Positions 15,662-25,029 are shown, counted from the first letter of the stretch. The stretch is 64,000 nucleotides of DNA from an uncultured Atopobiaceae bacterium (GCA_910579165.1 CAJTTF010000003.1:62001-126000), one strand, 5' to 3'. The notes: a model not told the origin generated them from the sequence alone. Numbers and translations are program-made.

Positions 15662-16327
15662 ATGCCAGCCGCAACTAAGGACAAGCCCGTTGAAGCACGT
15701 TCTGTAGCTGAAAAAGATACGAGAGAAAAGGCCCCTTCTAAGAGAAGATCCTCCGCAAAAAAGGCAACCAAGCCGCGAAAGAGCCAAGCCAAAAAGAACT
15801 CCAACGCACCTGAGGAAACCCTCCAAGAATCCGTTAAAGAAGCAGTCTGCTCGGAGAACACGCCAACGAGCGAATTGGCCGGTGCTCCACGATCTTTTAA
15901 AGACTTCAATCCTTGGGATAAAATCATTCGCCCTGCAAAACCGGTAGAGGAATATACCAACAAGGAGGTGGGCAAGGAAGGCGAGAAGCTCGCTGCGCTC
16001 TATCTTGAGTATAAGGGCTATCAAATCATCACCATGAACTGGACTTCTCGGATGGGAGAGGTTGATATTGTTGCTCGGCAAGGTGATACGCTTGTTCTGT
16101 GTGAAGTGAAAACACGTGTGTGTCTTGAGGAGAAAAACGTCTTCCCTGAGCTCAAAGTTGATGCGGCAAAGCAGAAGAAATATCGCCAGCTTGCACTCCA
16201 GTATCTGATAGAACACCCCGAAGAGGATTCAGTGAGGTTTGACGTGATTGCGCTTGTGATTACGGGTCAGCAGAATGCACGCCTCAGGCATCTCATAAAC
16301 GCTTTTTGTTTTGATGCAGAAGGCTAG
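15662..16327 (+). CDS. YraN/UPF0102 nuclease-like protein with basic N-terminal tail
   Basis: UPF0102 proteins have a restriction-endonuclease-like fold and are found beside rnhB and comM/dprA; their exact role is not settled. The product has 221 residues from ATG 15662 (GAGAGAGGGAG upstream; the frame is open to 15608 without a better site). The conserved domain starts around residue 99 with GKEGEKLAALYLEYKGY. It carries the active-site pattern NWTSRMGEVDIVARQ ... LVLCEVKTR, that is E-D-(ExK), then RFDVIALV. The first about 95 residues are Lys/Ala/Ser-rich and probably disordered; such tails are unusual for this family, which is normally about 120 residues. Confidence 0.88.
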   Translation: MPAATKDKPVEARSVAEKDTREKAPSKRRSSAKKATKPRKSQAKKNSNAPEETLQESVKEAVCSENTPTSELAGAPRSFKDFNPWDKIIRPAKPVEEYTNKEVGKEGEKLAALYLEYKGYQIITMNWTSRMGEVDIVARQGDTLVLCEVKTRVCLEEKNVFPELKVDAAKQKKYRQLALQYLIEHPEEDSVRFDVIALVITGQQNARLRHLINAFCFDAEG

Positions 16328-16353
16328 ACGCCGCGCGAATTTGCACTAGAGAC

Positions 16354-17976
16354 ATGGGTAGATCAAAACAGGTTGCAACGGTAAAGACCGCGGTAATCCG
16401 TGGTGTTGAGGCGGTCCCGGTTACGGTGGAAGTGAGCGTCACGGGAGGCCTTCCCGGAATCAATATCGTTGGCATGGCAACAGCCTCTGTTTTAGAATCG
16501 CGACATCGTATTCGATGCGCTTTACAAGCTGCGAATTTCAAGGTCCCCAGACAGGCCATTACCGTAAACCTTATGCCTGCAGACCTGACAAAATCAGGAA
16601 CCGGCCTTGATTTGCCCATTGCTCTTGGGATTCTTGTTGCAACCAATCAGCTGGAATCGACTCTTCTTAAGGACACATTGTTTATTGGGGAGATAGGCCT
16701 ACAAGGAGAAGTGAATGCTGTCCGTGGCGAGTTAGCATTTGGCCTTTGTGCCAAACGAGAAGGTTTGACGCTTTGTACTCCTCCGTCACGCGTTGATCTC
16801 AGGCAATTTGGGATGAGCGTGCGCTATCTGAACAATCTTAAGGATGCGGCAGCCGTTTTACGCGATAAGGGATCGAGTTCTGAGTCTGAGGGAGTGAGAG
16901 GTAGAGAGGCTACGCCATCTGGCGGTGGGCGCTTATCTTCAGTAAACATTACAGAACAGCACGTGGCGCAGAGCTCGTCCGGGCAAAGAGAGAGCCTTGA
17001 TTTTGCTGATGTTATTGACCAGGAGACACCAAAGCGTGCCCTTACCATTGCAGCTGCTGGTGGTTTAGGCACCCTTATGATTGGCCCTCCGGGCTCAGGT
17101 AAAACGATGCTCGCAAAAAGACTGCCCACAATTCTTGACACGCTGAATGAGGATGAACGAGTTGAGACAGCCCTTATCCACTCTGTTGCCGGGCGCGATA
17201 TCAACGCTTTCCTAGAGGGGATACCTCCCTTTGAGGCTCCTCATCATTCCATCACACCAGTTGCGCTTGTTGGAGGTGGGAGACCCGTCATTCCCGGAGA
17301 GATTTCCCTTGCTCATAACGGCGTTTTGTTTTTGGACGAACTTCCTGAGTTCTCCAATGGTGCACTGCAGGTTTTGCGCCAGCCCATGGAAGATCAGCAT
17401 GTTCGCATCATTCGCAATGAGGGATCGTTCGTTTTTCCTGCTCATTTTCTCTTTCTGGCCGCGGCAAATCCTTGTCCTTGCGGCTATTTGGGAGACCCAG
17501 ATCGTGAATGCCATTGCTCTCCTGCTCGTGTACAAGCCTATCAAGCAAAAATGGGAGGTCCGCTTGCCGACAGAATTGAGCTTATTGTCGATGTGTATAG
17601 ACCCCGTGCTCAAAAAATTATCCAGGGCGCGAGCACTACAACCTCAGCGCAGATGCGCGAAGATGTGTTACGAGCTAAAGCGTTTTCTTCATGGAGGATA
17701 ACTAAGCACGGGACTCAAGAAGATTCAGGTAAGAAGCAGATGAGAACTTTAAAAGCGGGCGCTCTTACAACCATGCTTTTCTCGGAAAGCGGAAAGAACA
17801 CCTTGGAATCCCTGGCTTCGTCTTTGGCCTTAGGAGGTCGCTCACTCATGGGCGTGGCCCGCGTTGCCAGAGTTATCTCCGATATTGCCGAGAAAGAATG
17901 GGTGAGCGAAGACGAGGTGCTTGAAGCCTCGCTCTTTAGGCCGCGCTTGGATTTGAGAGAAGCGGAAGCTGCCTAA
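16354..17976 (+). CDS. comM: ComM/YifB-family AAA+ ATPase (Mg-chelatase-like)
   Basis: ComM is a hexameric branch-migration helicase that helps integrate donor DNA in natural transformation; the family is also called YifB. The 540-residue product has the N-terminal ChlI-like domain (VKTAVIRGVEAVPVTVEVSV, GLPGINIVGM, ESRHRIRCAL) and a central AAA+ ATPase. Walker A is GPPGSGKT at 244-251 and Walker B is VLFLDELPEF, with QPMEDQHVRI following. A CPCGY..D....C segment typical of the family is present, then the Mg-chelatase C-terminal domain. A Ser/Gly-rich linker at residues 174-215 is longer than usual. It lies 14 bases upstream of dprA, supporting a role in transformation or recombination. Confidence 0.92.
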   Translation: MGRSKQVATVKTAVIRGVEAVPVTVEVSVTGGLPGINIVGMATASVLESRHRIRCALQAANFKVPRQAITVNLMPADLTKSGTGLDLPIALGILVATNQLESTLLKDTLFIGEIGLQGEVNAVRGELAFGLCAKREGLTLCTPPSRVDLRQFGMSVRYLNNLKDAAAVLRDKGSSSESEGVRGREATPSGGGRLSSVNITEQHVAQSSSGQRESLDFADVIDQETPKRALTIAAAGGLGTLMIGPPGSGKTMLAKRLPTILDTLNEDERVETALIHSVAGRDINAFLEGIPPFEAPHHSITPVALVGGGRPVIPGEISLAHNGVLFLDELPEFSNGALQVLRQPMEDQHVRIIRNEGSFVFPAHFLFLAAANPCPCGYLGDPDRECHCSPARVQAYQAKMGGPLADRIELIVDVYRPRAQKIIQGASTTTSAQMREDVLRAKAFSSWRITKHGTQEDSGKKQMRTLKAGALTTMLFSESGKNTLESLASSLALGGRSLMGVARVARVISDIAEKEWVSEDEVLEASLFRPRLDLREAEAA

Positions 17977-17990
17977 ACCCTGGGAGAGCA

Positions 17991-18917
17991 ATGAATGACG
18001 CAATAAACCTCGCAGAGCAGTTTCCTCATCTCAAGTTTGAGCTTACGCCAGAAGACCCCCTCTGGCCTCAGTTGGTTGACCCCAGAGCCTTGCAAGCGCA
18101 GAAGATATATGGCATAGGTGATCCTTCAAGTCTTTCCGGACGTTGTTTTTCCATTGTTGGAGCGCGCCGCGCAACGCCCTACGGTATTGCCCTTGCAAAG
18201 ATGGCTGGACGCATTGCAGCAGAAAGCGGGCTCATAAGCGTGAGCGGTGGGGCCATAGGTGTGGACATTGCAAGTGCGCGTGCGGCGCTTGCTGCCAATG
18301 GCAAAACGATCATCGTGTCCGGCACAGGAGCTGACATTATCTATCCGCGCGCTAATGGAGCGACCTTCGTTGAAGCAATAGAAACAGGAGGTGCTGTTAT
18401 TGCATTAGAGCGATGGGGAACGCAACCGCAACGCTATACGTTTCCCAAGCGAAATCGCCTTATAGCAGCTCTTTCTAGGTGCCTGTTGGTAGCGGAGGCG
18501 GGACTTCCGTCCGGGACGCTTTCCACAGCGCAAGCGGCAGAGGAGATGGGTAGAGAGATTTACGCAGCTCCAGGTTCCATCTTTTCCCCTCATTCGAAGG
18601 GAACAAATTGGCTTATCACTCAAGGAGCAACCATCCTTGCTGACGAGGAGAGCTTAGAGGTTGCCATCTCGCGCGATTACGGCGTTTTACGCAAGGAGCG
18701 CGTTAAGAACACAAAAGATCATGGGCGTCTTTTTTCAATCTTGCTGGCAGAACCGATGCGCCCAGACGAGCTGGCTCACGCCCTCTCACAAAACACGCTA
18801 GCGCTCCTCAAAACGCTCTCTGATTACGAGATGCGTGGGTTGGTCTGTCGCCTTTCTGACGGACGATATGCTCCCTCGGAGAAATACCTTCTTGACGCCA
18901 GTAGTGCACCATCATGA
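17991..18917 (+). CDS. dprA: DNA-processing protein DprA
   Basis: Loads RecA on incoming single-stranded DNA during transformation and protects it. The 308-residue product has a Rossmann-like core with VGARRATPYG, the binding-site signature SGGAIGVDIASARAAL, GTGADIIYP, FPKRNRLIAALS, VVEAG-like VAEAGLPSGTL and APGSIFSPHSKGTNWLI. The C-terminal about 60 residues form a winged-helix-like extension. The N-terminal SAM-like domain seen in some homologues is missing or very short. The gene follows comM closely and is followed by a gene-free region, ending the rplS-rnhB-yraN-comM-dprA run. Confidence 0.95.
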   Translation: MNDAINLAEQFPHLKFELTPEDPLWPQLVDPRALQAQKIYGIGDPSSLSGRCFSIVGARRATPYGIALAKMAGRIAAESGLISVSGGAIGVDIASARAALAANGKTIIVSGTGADIIYPRANGATFVEAIETGGAVIALERWGTQPQRYTFPKRNRLIAALSRCLLVAEAGLPSGTLSTAQAAEEMGREIYAAPGSIFSPHSKGTNWLITQGATILADEESLEVAISRDYGVLRKERVKNTKDHGRLFSILLAEPMRPDELAHALSQNTLALLKTLSDYEMRGLVCRLSDGRYAPSEKYLLDASSAPS

Positions 18918-19290
18918 CGGTCGCTGGGACGTTTTAGAGAAATATCTTTCGGATGCCAGGTCGTTTCGGTGAATTTCCGGACGCAAGGTCGTTTCGCGGT
19001 GAGTCCTCCTGGAAAAGTGCCTGTAAAACTTCCTTTAATAGTACCGTAAAACTTCCTCGGAGTTTTCCTGTATGTCTTCCCATCAAGCTTTCTGAGAATC
19101 TTTCTGCCAGCTGTGCGTCTTCAGGCTTTTTGGGGTCTCTATGTGGCAAAATAGGGATTTAAGTTTCTTCGAACAAAGGGGCGTGCCGTCTTTGATGTAT
19201 GAGAGAAACTCAAGAAAAGAGGCAGGCCTAACGTTCGTTAAAAAATGCCATAAGAACGCTGTTCGCCCGAAAAAAGCAAAGGAGGTGAAC
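18918..19290. other. 373-base interval with short repeated words upstream of the flippase pair
   Basis: Two pairs of direct repeats are visible: AGGTCGTTTCG at 18959 and 18983, and GTAAAACTTCCT at 19023-19034 and 19046-19057. From 19141 the frame of the next gene is open, but the encoded residues look non-conserved and a much better start exists at 19291. No tRNA or known RNA motif was recognised. Confidence 0.5.
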
Positions 19291-20532
19291 GTGAAAGACG
19301 AAAAGTCGCCGGTACCAAACGTGCCCAAGGCACACCCCAAGCTTAAGGTGGGCGTTGCGCCAGCCGTAGAGGCCAAGAAAGCAATTGCCTCAGAGAAACA
19401 ATCTGATAAAAACAAGGCCAAAAAAGGTGCGCTCTTCATGGCGGTTATTTTTGGCATCAACTTGCTCTTCATTCTTGTGAGCGGCCAGGGGGAAGAATTC
19501 GTACATGCTCTCAATAATGCTTCTCCTAACTGGGTTTTAGCTGGCGTCTTTATGATGGTTCTCTATACCTTCTTCGCAACGAGCGCCTATATAATTGCCG
19601 CCTCGCTCGACCCAAAATCTCCTGTGGGAATTCGTGATTGTATTTCCGTTGAAGCCAATGGTGCGCTCTTTGGCAACTTGACGCCTTCAAATTCAGGAGC
19701 CGTCCCTGCGCAAATCTTTCGTCTAACACAAACAGGTCTCGATATTGGAGAGGCCTCAGCCATCCAGTTCACTCGCTTTATCATGTTTCAGCTGGGAGAA
19801 ATTATCATTGCGGCAGTAATGCTCTGGCTGAAGTTTGATTACTTCCTCCAAACCGACGGCGACTTTATCATCATTAACATCATTGTTTTTTTCATTATGG
19901 GCTGTCAGGTGCTCCTGCTTTTATCGGTCTGTCTGTTCCCTCGTTTTATCCTGCGCATTGCTACGAGCTTACTTCATTTTGTTGGCAGACACGGTTGGGT
20001 CAGTGCTGAAAAAACAGAGCGCGGGCTTACCTATATCAGCAGCCAGATCACCGTTTTTTCGAAGGCGTTTAAGTCAGCCTTTAAGCATTTGCCCTCACTT
20101 CTTCTCACGCTCGTCGTCACTTTTTGCCAGTTGCTTTCTCTTTACGCGGTTCCGTGGTTTGTTTTGCATGCATTGGGTCAGGACCAAGATTTCCTTACTT
20201 GTCTTGCTGCTGCGGCCATGGTGCAGATGATTGCAAATTCCGTCCCTTTGCCAGGCGGAACAGGAGGCGTAGAAGCAGGATTTGTCTTCTTTTTTGGACC
20301 ACTCTTTGGCGAGACTGCTGCGGCCGGTTTCATCATTTGGCGTATCATCACTTTCTATCTGCCAACCGTAATTTCTCTTCCCCTTACTGCTCTCAAGAGC
20401 CATTCGCATAAATCTATCCACGATCGGATTGAAGGCTTTCTTCATCCTGAGAAACGCCCGCAGATTTCTTATCGGCCAGGTATTGGGCCTCGAAAGTCTC
20501 GGCAGACGTATAAGAGCGTGACGAAAAAATGA
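19291..20532 (+). CDS. Flippase-like membrane protein, UPF0104/LPG-synthase TM family (copy 1)
   Basis: Integral membrane protein of the lysylphosphatidylglycerol-synthase-transmembrane (YbhN/UPF0104) family; members move or modify membrane lipids, but this one's substrate is unknown. The start at GTG 19291 follows an ideal AAAGGAGGTGA site by a few bases, giving 413 residues; ATG 19141 would add 50 unconserved residues. After about 45 charged residues come some eight transmembrane helices. Family motifs are NLTPSNSGAVPAQ (residues near 128) and SVPLPGGTGGVEAGF (near 312). There is no C-terminal aminoacyl-transferase domain, so it is not a full MprF. It overlaps the next paralogue by four bases (ATGA). 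Confidence 0.85.
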   Translation: MKDEKSPVPNVPKAHPKLKVGVAPAVEAKKAIASEKQSDKNKAKKGALFMAVIFGINLLFILVSGQGEEFVHALNNASPNWVLAGVFMMVLYTFFATSAYIIAASLDPKSPVGIRDCISVEANGALFGNLTPSNSGAVPAQIFRLTQTGLDIGEASAIQFTRFIMFQLGEIIIAAVMLWLKFDYFLQTDGDFIIINIIVFFIMGCQVLLLLSVCLFPRFILRIATSLLHFVGRHGWVSAEKTERGLTYISSQITVFSKAFKSAFKHLPSLLLTLVVTFCQLLSLYAVPWFVLHALGQDQDFLTCLAAAAMVQMIANSVPLPGGTGGVEAGFVFFFGPLFGETAAAGFIIWRIITFYLPTVISLPLTALKSHSHKSIHDRIEGFLHPEKRPQISYRPGIGPRKSRQTYKSVTKK

Positions 20533-21665
20533 TACCGTCCACTCCTGAGTCTTCATTAGACGAATCTTCAGCGCAGAAAAAGGCGAAGAAGTCTGCTAAG
20601 AGCGCCCTTTATGGCTCTATCTTTATGGCATGCGTGTTGGCTGCCAATATGATTTACATCGTTGCAACCGGACAGTTGCAAACAACCATAGATGCTCTCA
20701 AAGACGTTGATGCTGGTTGGCTTTGGATTTGTGCCCTGCTTCTTCTGTGCTACCTATTGTGCGGAACGCTTGCCTATATTGTGAGTTCCCTGTTAGACAA
20801 AAAGGGAAAAGAAGGCGTGCTTGATCTTGTGAGTGTCGAGGCTGCTGGCACTTTTTATGGAAATCTCACACCAATGATGGTGGGATCACTACCTGCCCAG
20901 CTCTGGCGTCTCATTAGAGCAGGCCTCAGCTTTGGCGAGGCAAGTGCCATCCAAATTACACGCTTCTCTCTCTATCAAGCAGCTCAGGTGTTTGTGGCCG
21001 TTGTGCTTCTGGGTTTGTCATGGAACACGTTTGCCCTTCACTATCCAGGCCTCGTTTGGCTGAATATCGTGCTGGTAGTCCTTAAGCTTGGCCAACTTGC
21101 GGTTCTTTTTGCCGTCGCTTTTTTCCCCAATTGGGTTACAAAGATTACTCAGATAGTCTTCTCGTTTATTAGGCGTCATCATATTTCGTTTTTGGAGAGA
21201 CACCTAGAGAGTTGGGAGACCAATGTTGCAAAGGAGTTGGCGCAGTTTAAGAGTGCGTTTCGCCCGGTATTCAAGCGCCCGCGCTCGCTCATATGCATCC
21301 TTATCGTTTCTATGGCGCAAGTTTGTTTGCTCTACATGACGCCGTGGTTTGTTATGAAAGCATTTGGTATCGACGCAAACTTCTTTGAGGTTTTTACTGC
21401 CGGAACCATGGTGCAATTTGCTGCCTCCTCTATACCTCTTCCCGGGGGCACGGGCGGAATAGAGGCTGCATTTATCGCTTACTTTTCACGAATCTTAGGG
21501 GTGTTAACCGTTCCGGTGTATTTGGTCTGGCGTTTACTGACTTTCTATGGATACACTGTAGTCACGGGCATTGCTTCCAATCTCTATACGAAGCCCACTT
21601 CTCCTACGCTAGAAGAACGGATTGCAAGCATAAAAAGGGTTTTACATAAGAAAGACTCTGCATAA
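20529..21665 (+). CDS. Flippase-like membrane protein, UPF0104/LPG-synthase TM family (copy 2)
   Basis: 378-residue paralogue of the preceding gene, translated through an ATGA overlap. The two share the same layout and motifs: FGEASAIQITRF here versus IGEASAIQFTRF, NLTPMMVGSLPAQLWRL versus the NLTPSNSGAVPAQIFRL type, and SIPLPGGTGGIEAAF versus SVPLPGGTGGVEAGF. The shared motifs make a tandem duplication with later divergence likely. About eight transmembrane helices and a short basic cytoplasmic tail are seen. The pair may act together, for example as a heteromeric lipid translocase; this is inference. No glycosyltransferase or synthase domain is fused or adjacent. Confidence 0.83.
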   Translation: MIPSTPESSLDESSAQKKAKKSAKSALYGSIFMACVLAANMIYIVATGQLQTTIDALKDVDAGWLWICALLLLCYLLCGTLAYIVSSLLDKKGKEGVLDLVSVEAAGTFYGNLTPMMVGSLPAQLWRLIRAGLSFGEASAIQITRFSLYQAAQVFVAVVLLGLSWNTFALHYPGLVWLNIVLVVLKLGQLAVLFAVAFFPNWVTKITQIVFSFIRRHHISFLERHLESWETNVAKELAQFKSAFRPVFKRPRSLICILIVSMAQVCLLYMTPWFVMKAFGIDANFFEVFTAGTMVQFAASSIPLPGGTGGIEAAFIAYFSRILGVLTVPVYLVWRLLTFYGYTVVTGIASNLYTKPTSPTLEERIASIKRVLHKKDSA

Positions 21666-21729
21666 AGATTCTGCAAAAGAAGGTTCTGTATAACCACTAT
21701 TCTGCATAAAGATTGAGAGATATCGAAAA

Positions 21730-23289
21730 ATGACCGAAAGCAAAAGCACGAAAGAAAATCAAATGTCCATCACAGCAAAGAGTAATAAAGCCGGGACCCC
21801 TTCTTCTCAACCTGTCCGCGTGCGCTTTGCGCCGTCTCCTACAGGAAAACTACACGTGGGCGGTGCTAGAACAGCTATCTACAACTGGGCTTTTGCGCGC
21901 GCTAATAACGGAACTTTTATCTTACGAATAGACGATACGGATCCCACGCGCTCAACGGAGGAAAACACGCAAATCATCCTTCGTGCTATGCGCTGGCTGG
22001 GTCTTGATTGGGACGAAGGACCAGATGTTGGAGGCGACTTTGGTCCTTACATGCAAACGGAGCGCTTAGCGCGCTACACCCAGGTGGCAGAAGAACTAAT
22101 CGCTGCCGGCAAAGCCTACTACTGCTTTTGCTCTCCAGAGACCCTGGAGGCAGAGCGCAAACGGGCTCATGAGGCGCATGAGGATTTTCAGGGGTACAAC
22201 GGCGCTTGTAGAGCGATCGATCCTGAGGAGGCAAAACGCAGGGTTGCGGCGGGCGAGGCTCATACCGTGCGTATCAAAGTGCCTAAGGATCGTGGGGATG
22301 TCTGCATTGAAGACGCCGTCCATGGTCGCGTTGTATTTAAGGCCAAAGAGCTCGACGATTTTATCCTTATCCGCTCTGATGGAACGCCCACCTATAATTT
22401 CGCAACGGTGGTAGACGACGCAGATATGCATATCACGCACATTATTCGAGGAGACGACCATCTTTCCAATACCCCGCGTCAAGTTATCGTGTATGAAGCA
22501 CTTGGGGCTCCTACGCCCACATTTGCGCACATCTCTATGATTTTGGGGGAGGACGGCAAAAAGCTTTCTAAGAGACACGGTGCTACCTCCGTTGAAGAGT
22601 ATCAAGCAGCCGGCTATGAAGCAGAGGCGTTTGTAAACTATTTATCGCTCTTAGGCTGGAGTCTGGATGATAAAACTACCATCATCGGTCGCGAAATTTT
22701 AGCGCGCGACTTTTCGCTCGCTCACGTTTCAAAGAACCCTGCCACCTTTGATCCCAAAAAGCTCCTTTGGATAAACGAGCAATATCTTGCAGCCCTCTCT
22801 GACCTTGAGTTTGCTCAGAGAATCCTTGAGCCGCAGTTAGTGGCAGCGGGCAAAGAGGAGCCAGGTTGTGTCACAGCAAAGCCAGAGTGGTTTTCGCTTC
22901 TCGCGTCGGTTATAAAGCCGCGCACTAAGATCGCACCAGAGGTGATTGGCCTAACAAACTTTCTCTATCTAGGGGATGCTCCAACAATTGAAGAGAAGGC
23001 TTTCAATAAGATGTTGGCAAAAGAGAGTGCTCGCCCTTCGCTTGAGGCGGCACATAAGGCTCTCGCCAATCTCGCAGAGGGAAAACGTTCCTTTGTCACC
23101 GACGCCATCAATGAGGCGCTTGCTCCGCTCCCCGAAGAACTGGACGTTTCTCGAGGTGCCTTTTACGGAGCTATTAGAGCAGCACTTACGGGTACGCTCG
23201 TGAGCCCGCCTATGGGAGAGATGATTGAACTTCTTGGTTATAGATGCACGGCAGCACGCCTTGAGCAGGCGCTTCAAAAGCTAGCGTAG
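21730..23289 (+). CDS. gltX: Glutamyl-tRNA synthetase
   Basis: Class I synthetase charging tRNA-Glu, and perhaps tRNA-Gln in organisms using the amidotransferase route. The 519-residue product has the HIGH-equivalent HVGG at residues 42-45 after RFAPSPTGKL, RIDDTDPTRS, and the KMSKS-equivalent KLSKRH at 278-283. These are followed by the helical anticodon-binding region. An in-frame ATG at 21763 would remove 11 poorly conserved residues. The upstream 64 bases contain TCTGCATAAAGATT twice (21657 and 21701) with a partial third copy. It is likely expressed from its own promoter or with the flippase pair. Confidence 0.95.
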   Translation: MTESKSTKENQMSITAKSNKAGTPSSQPVRVRFAPSPTGKLHVGGARTAIYNWAFARANNGTFILRIDDTDPTRSTEENTQIILRAMRWLGLDWDEGPDVGGDFGPYMQTERLARYTQVAEELIAAGKAYYCFCSPETLEAERKRAHEAHEDFQGYNGACRAIDPEEAKRRVAAGEAHTVRIKVPKDRGDVCIEDAVHGRVVFKAKELDDFILIRSDGTPTYNFATVVDDADMHITHIIRGDDHLSNTPRQVIVYEALGAPTPTFAHISMILGEDGKKLSKRHGATSVEEYQAAGYEAEAFVNYLSLLGWSLDDKTTIIGREILARDFSLAHVSKNPATFDPKKLLWINEQYLAALSDLEFAQRILEPQLVAAGKEEPGCVTAKPEWFSLLASVIKPRTKIAPEVIGLTNFLYLGDAPTIEEKAFNKMLAKESARPSLEAAHKALANLAEGKRSFVTDAINEALAPLPEELDVSRGAFYGAIRAALTGTLVSPPMGEMIELLGYRCTAARLEQALQKLA

Positions 23290-23303
23290 AAGATTGCCAA
23301 AAT

Positions 23304-23351
23304 GAAGTGCAACAATTGCCAGAACGAAGTGCAACAATTGCAAGAACGAAG
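23304..23351. repeat. 22-base tandem repeat upstream of the serine dehydratase gene
   Basis: Copies at 23304-23325 and 23326-23347 differ at one base (core GAAGTGCAACAATTGC); a partial third unit begins at 23348 and a degenerate one precedes. The repeats fill most of the 106-base gap between gltX and the serine dehydratase gene. CAATTG is self-complementary, so each unit could be a protein site. Confidence 0.6.
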
Positions 23352-23395
23352 CAGATAACAAGAATTTACCAACGAAATTAGAGAAGGAGACAGGC

Positions 23396-24958
23396 ATGCT
23401 TCCCTCAACGTTTGATGTTTTTGGGCCCATCATGGTAGGTCCCAGCTCGTCTCATACAGCAGGCGCGCTCCGTATTGCTCAGGTTGCCGCAGACGTTGCG
23501 CCCAAACCCATTAAATCGGTGGAATTTGTTCTCTACAATTCTTTCTCGGCAACATATCGCGGTCACGGTACCGACAAAGCCCTCGTTGCGGGCATTTTAG
23601 GGATGAGAAGTTTTGACCCTAAGGTTCCAGATTCTTTTGAATATGCCAAGCAAAAGGGACTCAAGTATTCCTTTGTTGCTGCGGGCACCGACATTGCACT
23701 TCACCCCAATACGGTAGATATCAACATGGATTTTGGCGACGATTACCCCATTTCTGTGCGCGGAGAATCTCGCGGTGGCGGAAAGGTCAGAATTGTTGGC
23801 ATCAACGGGCAAGAGATTAAGATTCGTGGCGAACACCCCGCCCTTATCGTTCACCACAAGGACAGCAAGGGTGCACTCGCTACAATGACAGGGCTCTTTG
23901 CTAAGGCGGATATCAATATTGCATCTCTTAGATCTTCTCGTGACGATGTGAGCGGCAATACCTATACCATCATTGAGTCCGATCAAAAGATTACGCAGGG
24001 GATTGTGGATACCATGCGCGCTCTCGATTATGTCCATTGGGCAGAGCGCGTGGCAGTTCCCGGTGAGACTACTGCAAGCTCCATCGATGCTGTGAAAACG
24101 GAGTTTGGCACAGTTGCAGAACTCTTGGATCTTTGTCATGCCGAGAATACCGATATCGCTACTCTCATGAAGCGTCGCGAGATTGAGCTCACGGGATCGG
24201 CTGAAGAGGTTGATCAACAGATGGAGCACGTGCGCCGCGTAATGGAGCACTCTATAACTGCCACCATTGAAAAACCAGAACGCTCTTTGGGCGGCTATCT
24301 TGACGGTCAAGCGCGCGCTGTTGCAAAGGCTGACTTTGCGCAACCTGATGAGCTACTAGGAGAGCGCCTGACCAAAGCCGTATCCTATGCAATGGCAGTG
24401 CTTGAACTCTCTGCCTGCATGGGCGTTATTGTCGCCGCTCCCACCGCAGGATCGGCCGGTGTGGTACCTGGAGCTCTTTACGCTTTCACGCGCGAGCCCG
24501 CCCTCATAGAGCGCGGCCTTTATACGGCAGCGGCTATTGGTGCCATCATCATGAATAATGCTTCGGTATCTGGCGCCGAGGGGGGATGCCAAGCCGAGGT
24601 AGGAAGCGCTGCGGCGATGACGGCAGCTGCCCTTTGCGCAATGCAAGGTGCTTCGCCTGATGTATGCTGTCAGGCGGCAACTATCTCCATTGGGAATCTC
24701 TTGGGACTCGTGTGCGACCCAGTTAAAGGTCTTGTGGAATATCCGTGCCAAAATAGAAATGCCATAGGTGTGGCAAGTGCCTATTCCGCTGCACAACTTG
24801 CGCTCTCTGGTGTCACAAATCCCGTCACCTTGGACGAAGCCATCGCCGCACAAGCAAGCGTTGGACACCTGTTGCCAGAGTCTCTGCGTGAAACCGCTCA
24901 GGGCGGTTTAGCAATGTGTCCTAGTGTTTGCGACAGCTGCGCTCAGCCTTGCTCTTAA
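23396..24958 (+). CDS. sdaA: L-serine dehydratase, iron-sulfur dependent, single-chain (beta-alpha)
   Basis: Deaminates L-serine to pyruvate and ammonia using a [4Fe-4S] cluster. The 520-residue product carries the beta part first, with the conserved GPIMVGPSSSHTAGALRIAQ near the start, then an ACT domain around residues 150-220 (HKDSKGALATMTGLFAKADINIAS region). The alpha part follows from about residue 240 (AELLDLCHAENTDIATLMKRRE), with AAPTAGSAGVVPG and PVKGLVEYPCQNRN. Cysteines in SACMG, DVCCQ, LVCDPVKG and PCQNRN include the cluster ligands. Many Firmicutes split these parts into two genes; the fused form occurs in E. coli and many Actinobacteria. Pyruvate made here could feed PpdK. Confidence 0.94.
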   Translation: MLPSTFDVFGPIMVGPSSSHTAGALRIAQVAADVAPKPIKSVEFVLYNSFSATYRGHGTDKALVAGILGMRSFDPKVPDSFEYAKQKGLKYSFVAAGTDIALHPNTVDINMDFGDDYPISVRGESRGGGKVRIVGINGQEIKIRGEHPALIVHHKDSKGALATMTGLFAKADINIASLRSSRDDVSGNTYTIIESDQKITQGIVDTMRALDYVHWAERVAVPGETTASSIDAVKTEFGTVAELLDLCHAENTDIATLMKRREIELTGSAEEVDQQMEHVRRVMEHSITATIEKPERSLGGYLDGQARAVAKADFAQPDELLGERLTKAVSYAMAVLELSACMGVIVAAPTAGSAGVVPGALYAFTREPALIERGLYTAAAIGAIIMNNASVSGAEGGCQAEVGSAAAMTAAALCAMQGASPDVCCQAATISIGNLLGLVCDPVKGLVEYPCQNRNAIGVASAYSAAQLALSGVTNPVTLDEAIAAQASVGHLLPESLRETAQGGLAMCPSVCDSCAQPCS

Positions 24959-25023
24959 GACTCGCGGGTCTCCCAAAAAGGTAATGCATTTCTAACGCGC
25001 TGATCTTATCGGCGGGATAGGCG

Positions 25024-25029
25024 TATAAT
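25024..25029 (+). promoter_or_regulatory. Candidate -10 element of the metK promoter
   Basis: Perfect TATAAT about 120 bases before metK, in a 189-base gap; the -35 region (TGATCT at 25001-25006, 17-base spacing) is weak. The leader contains a perfect tandem 11-base repeat (CGACAATCATA at 25083 and 25094). I do not see a SAM riboswitch consensus. Confidence 0.45.
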
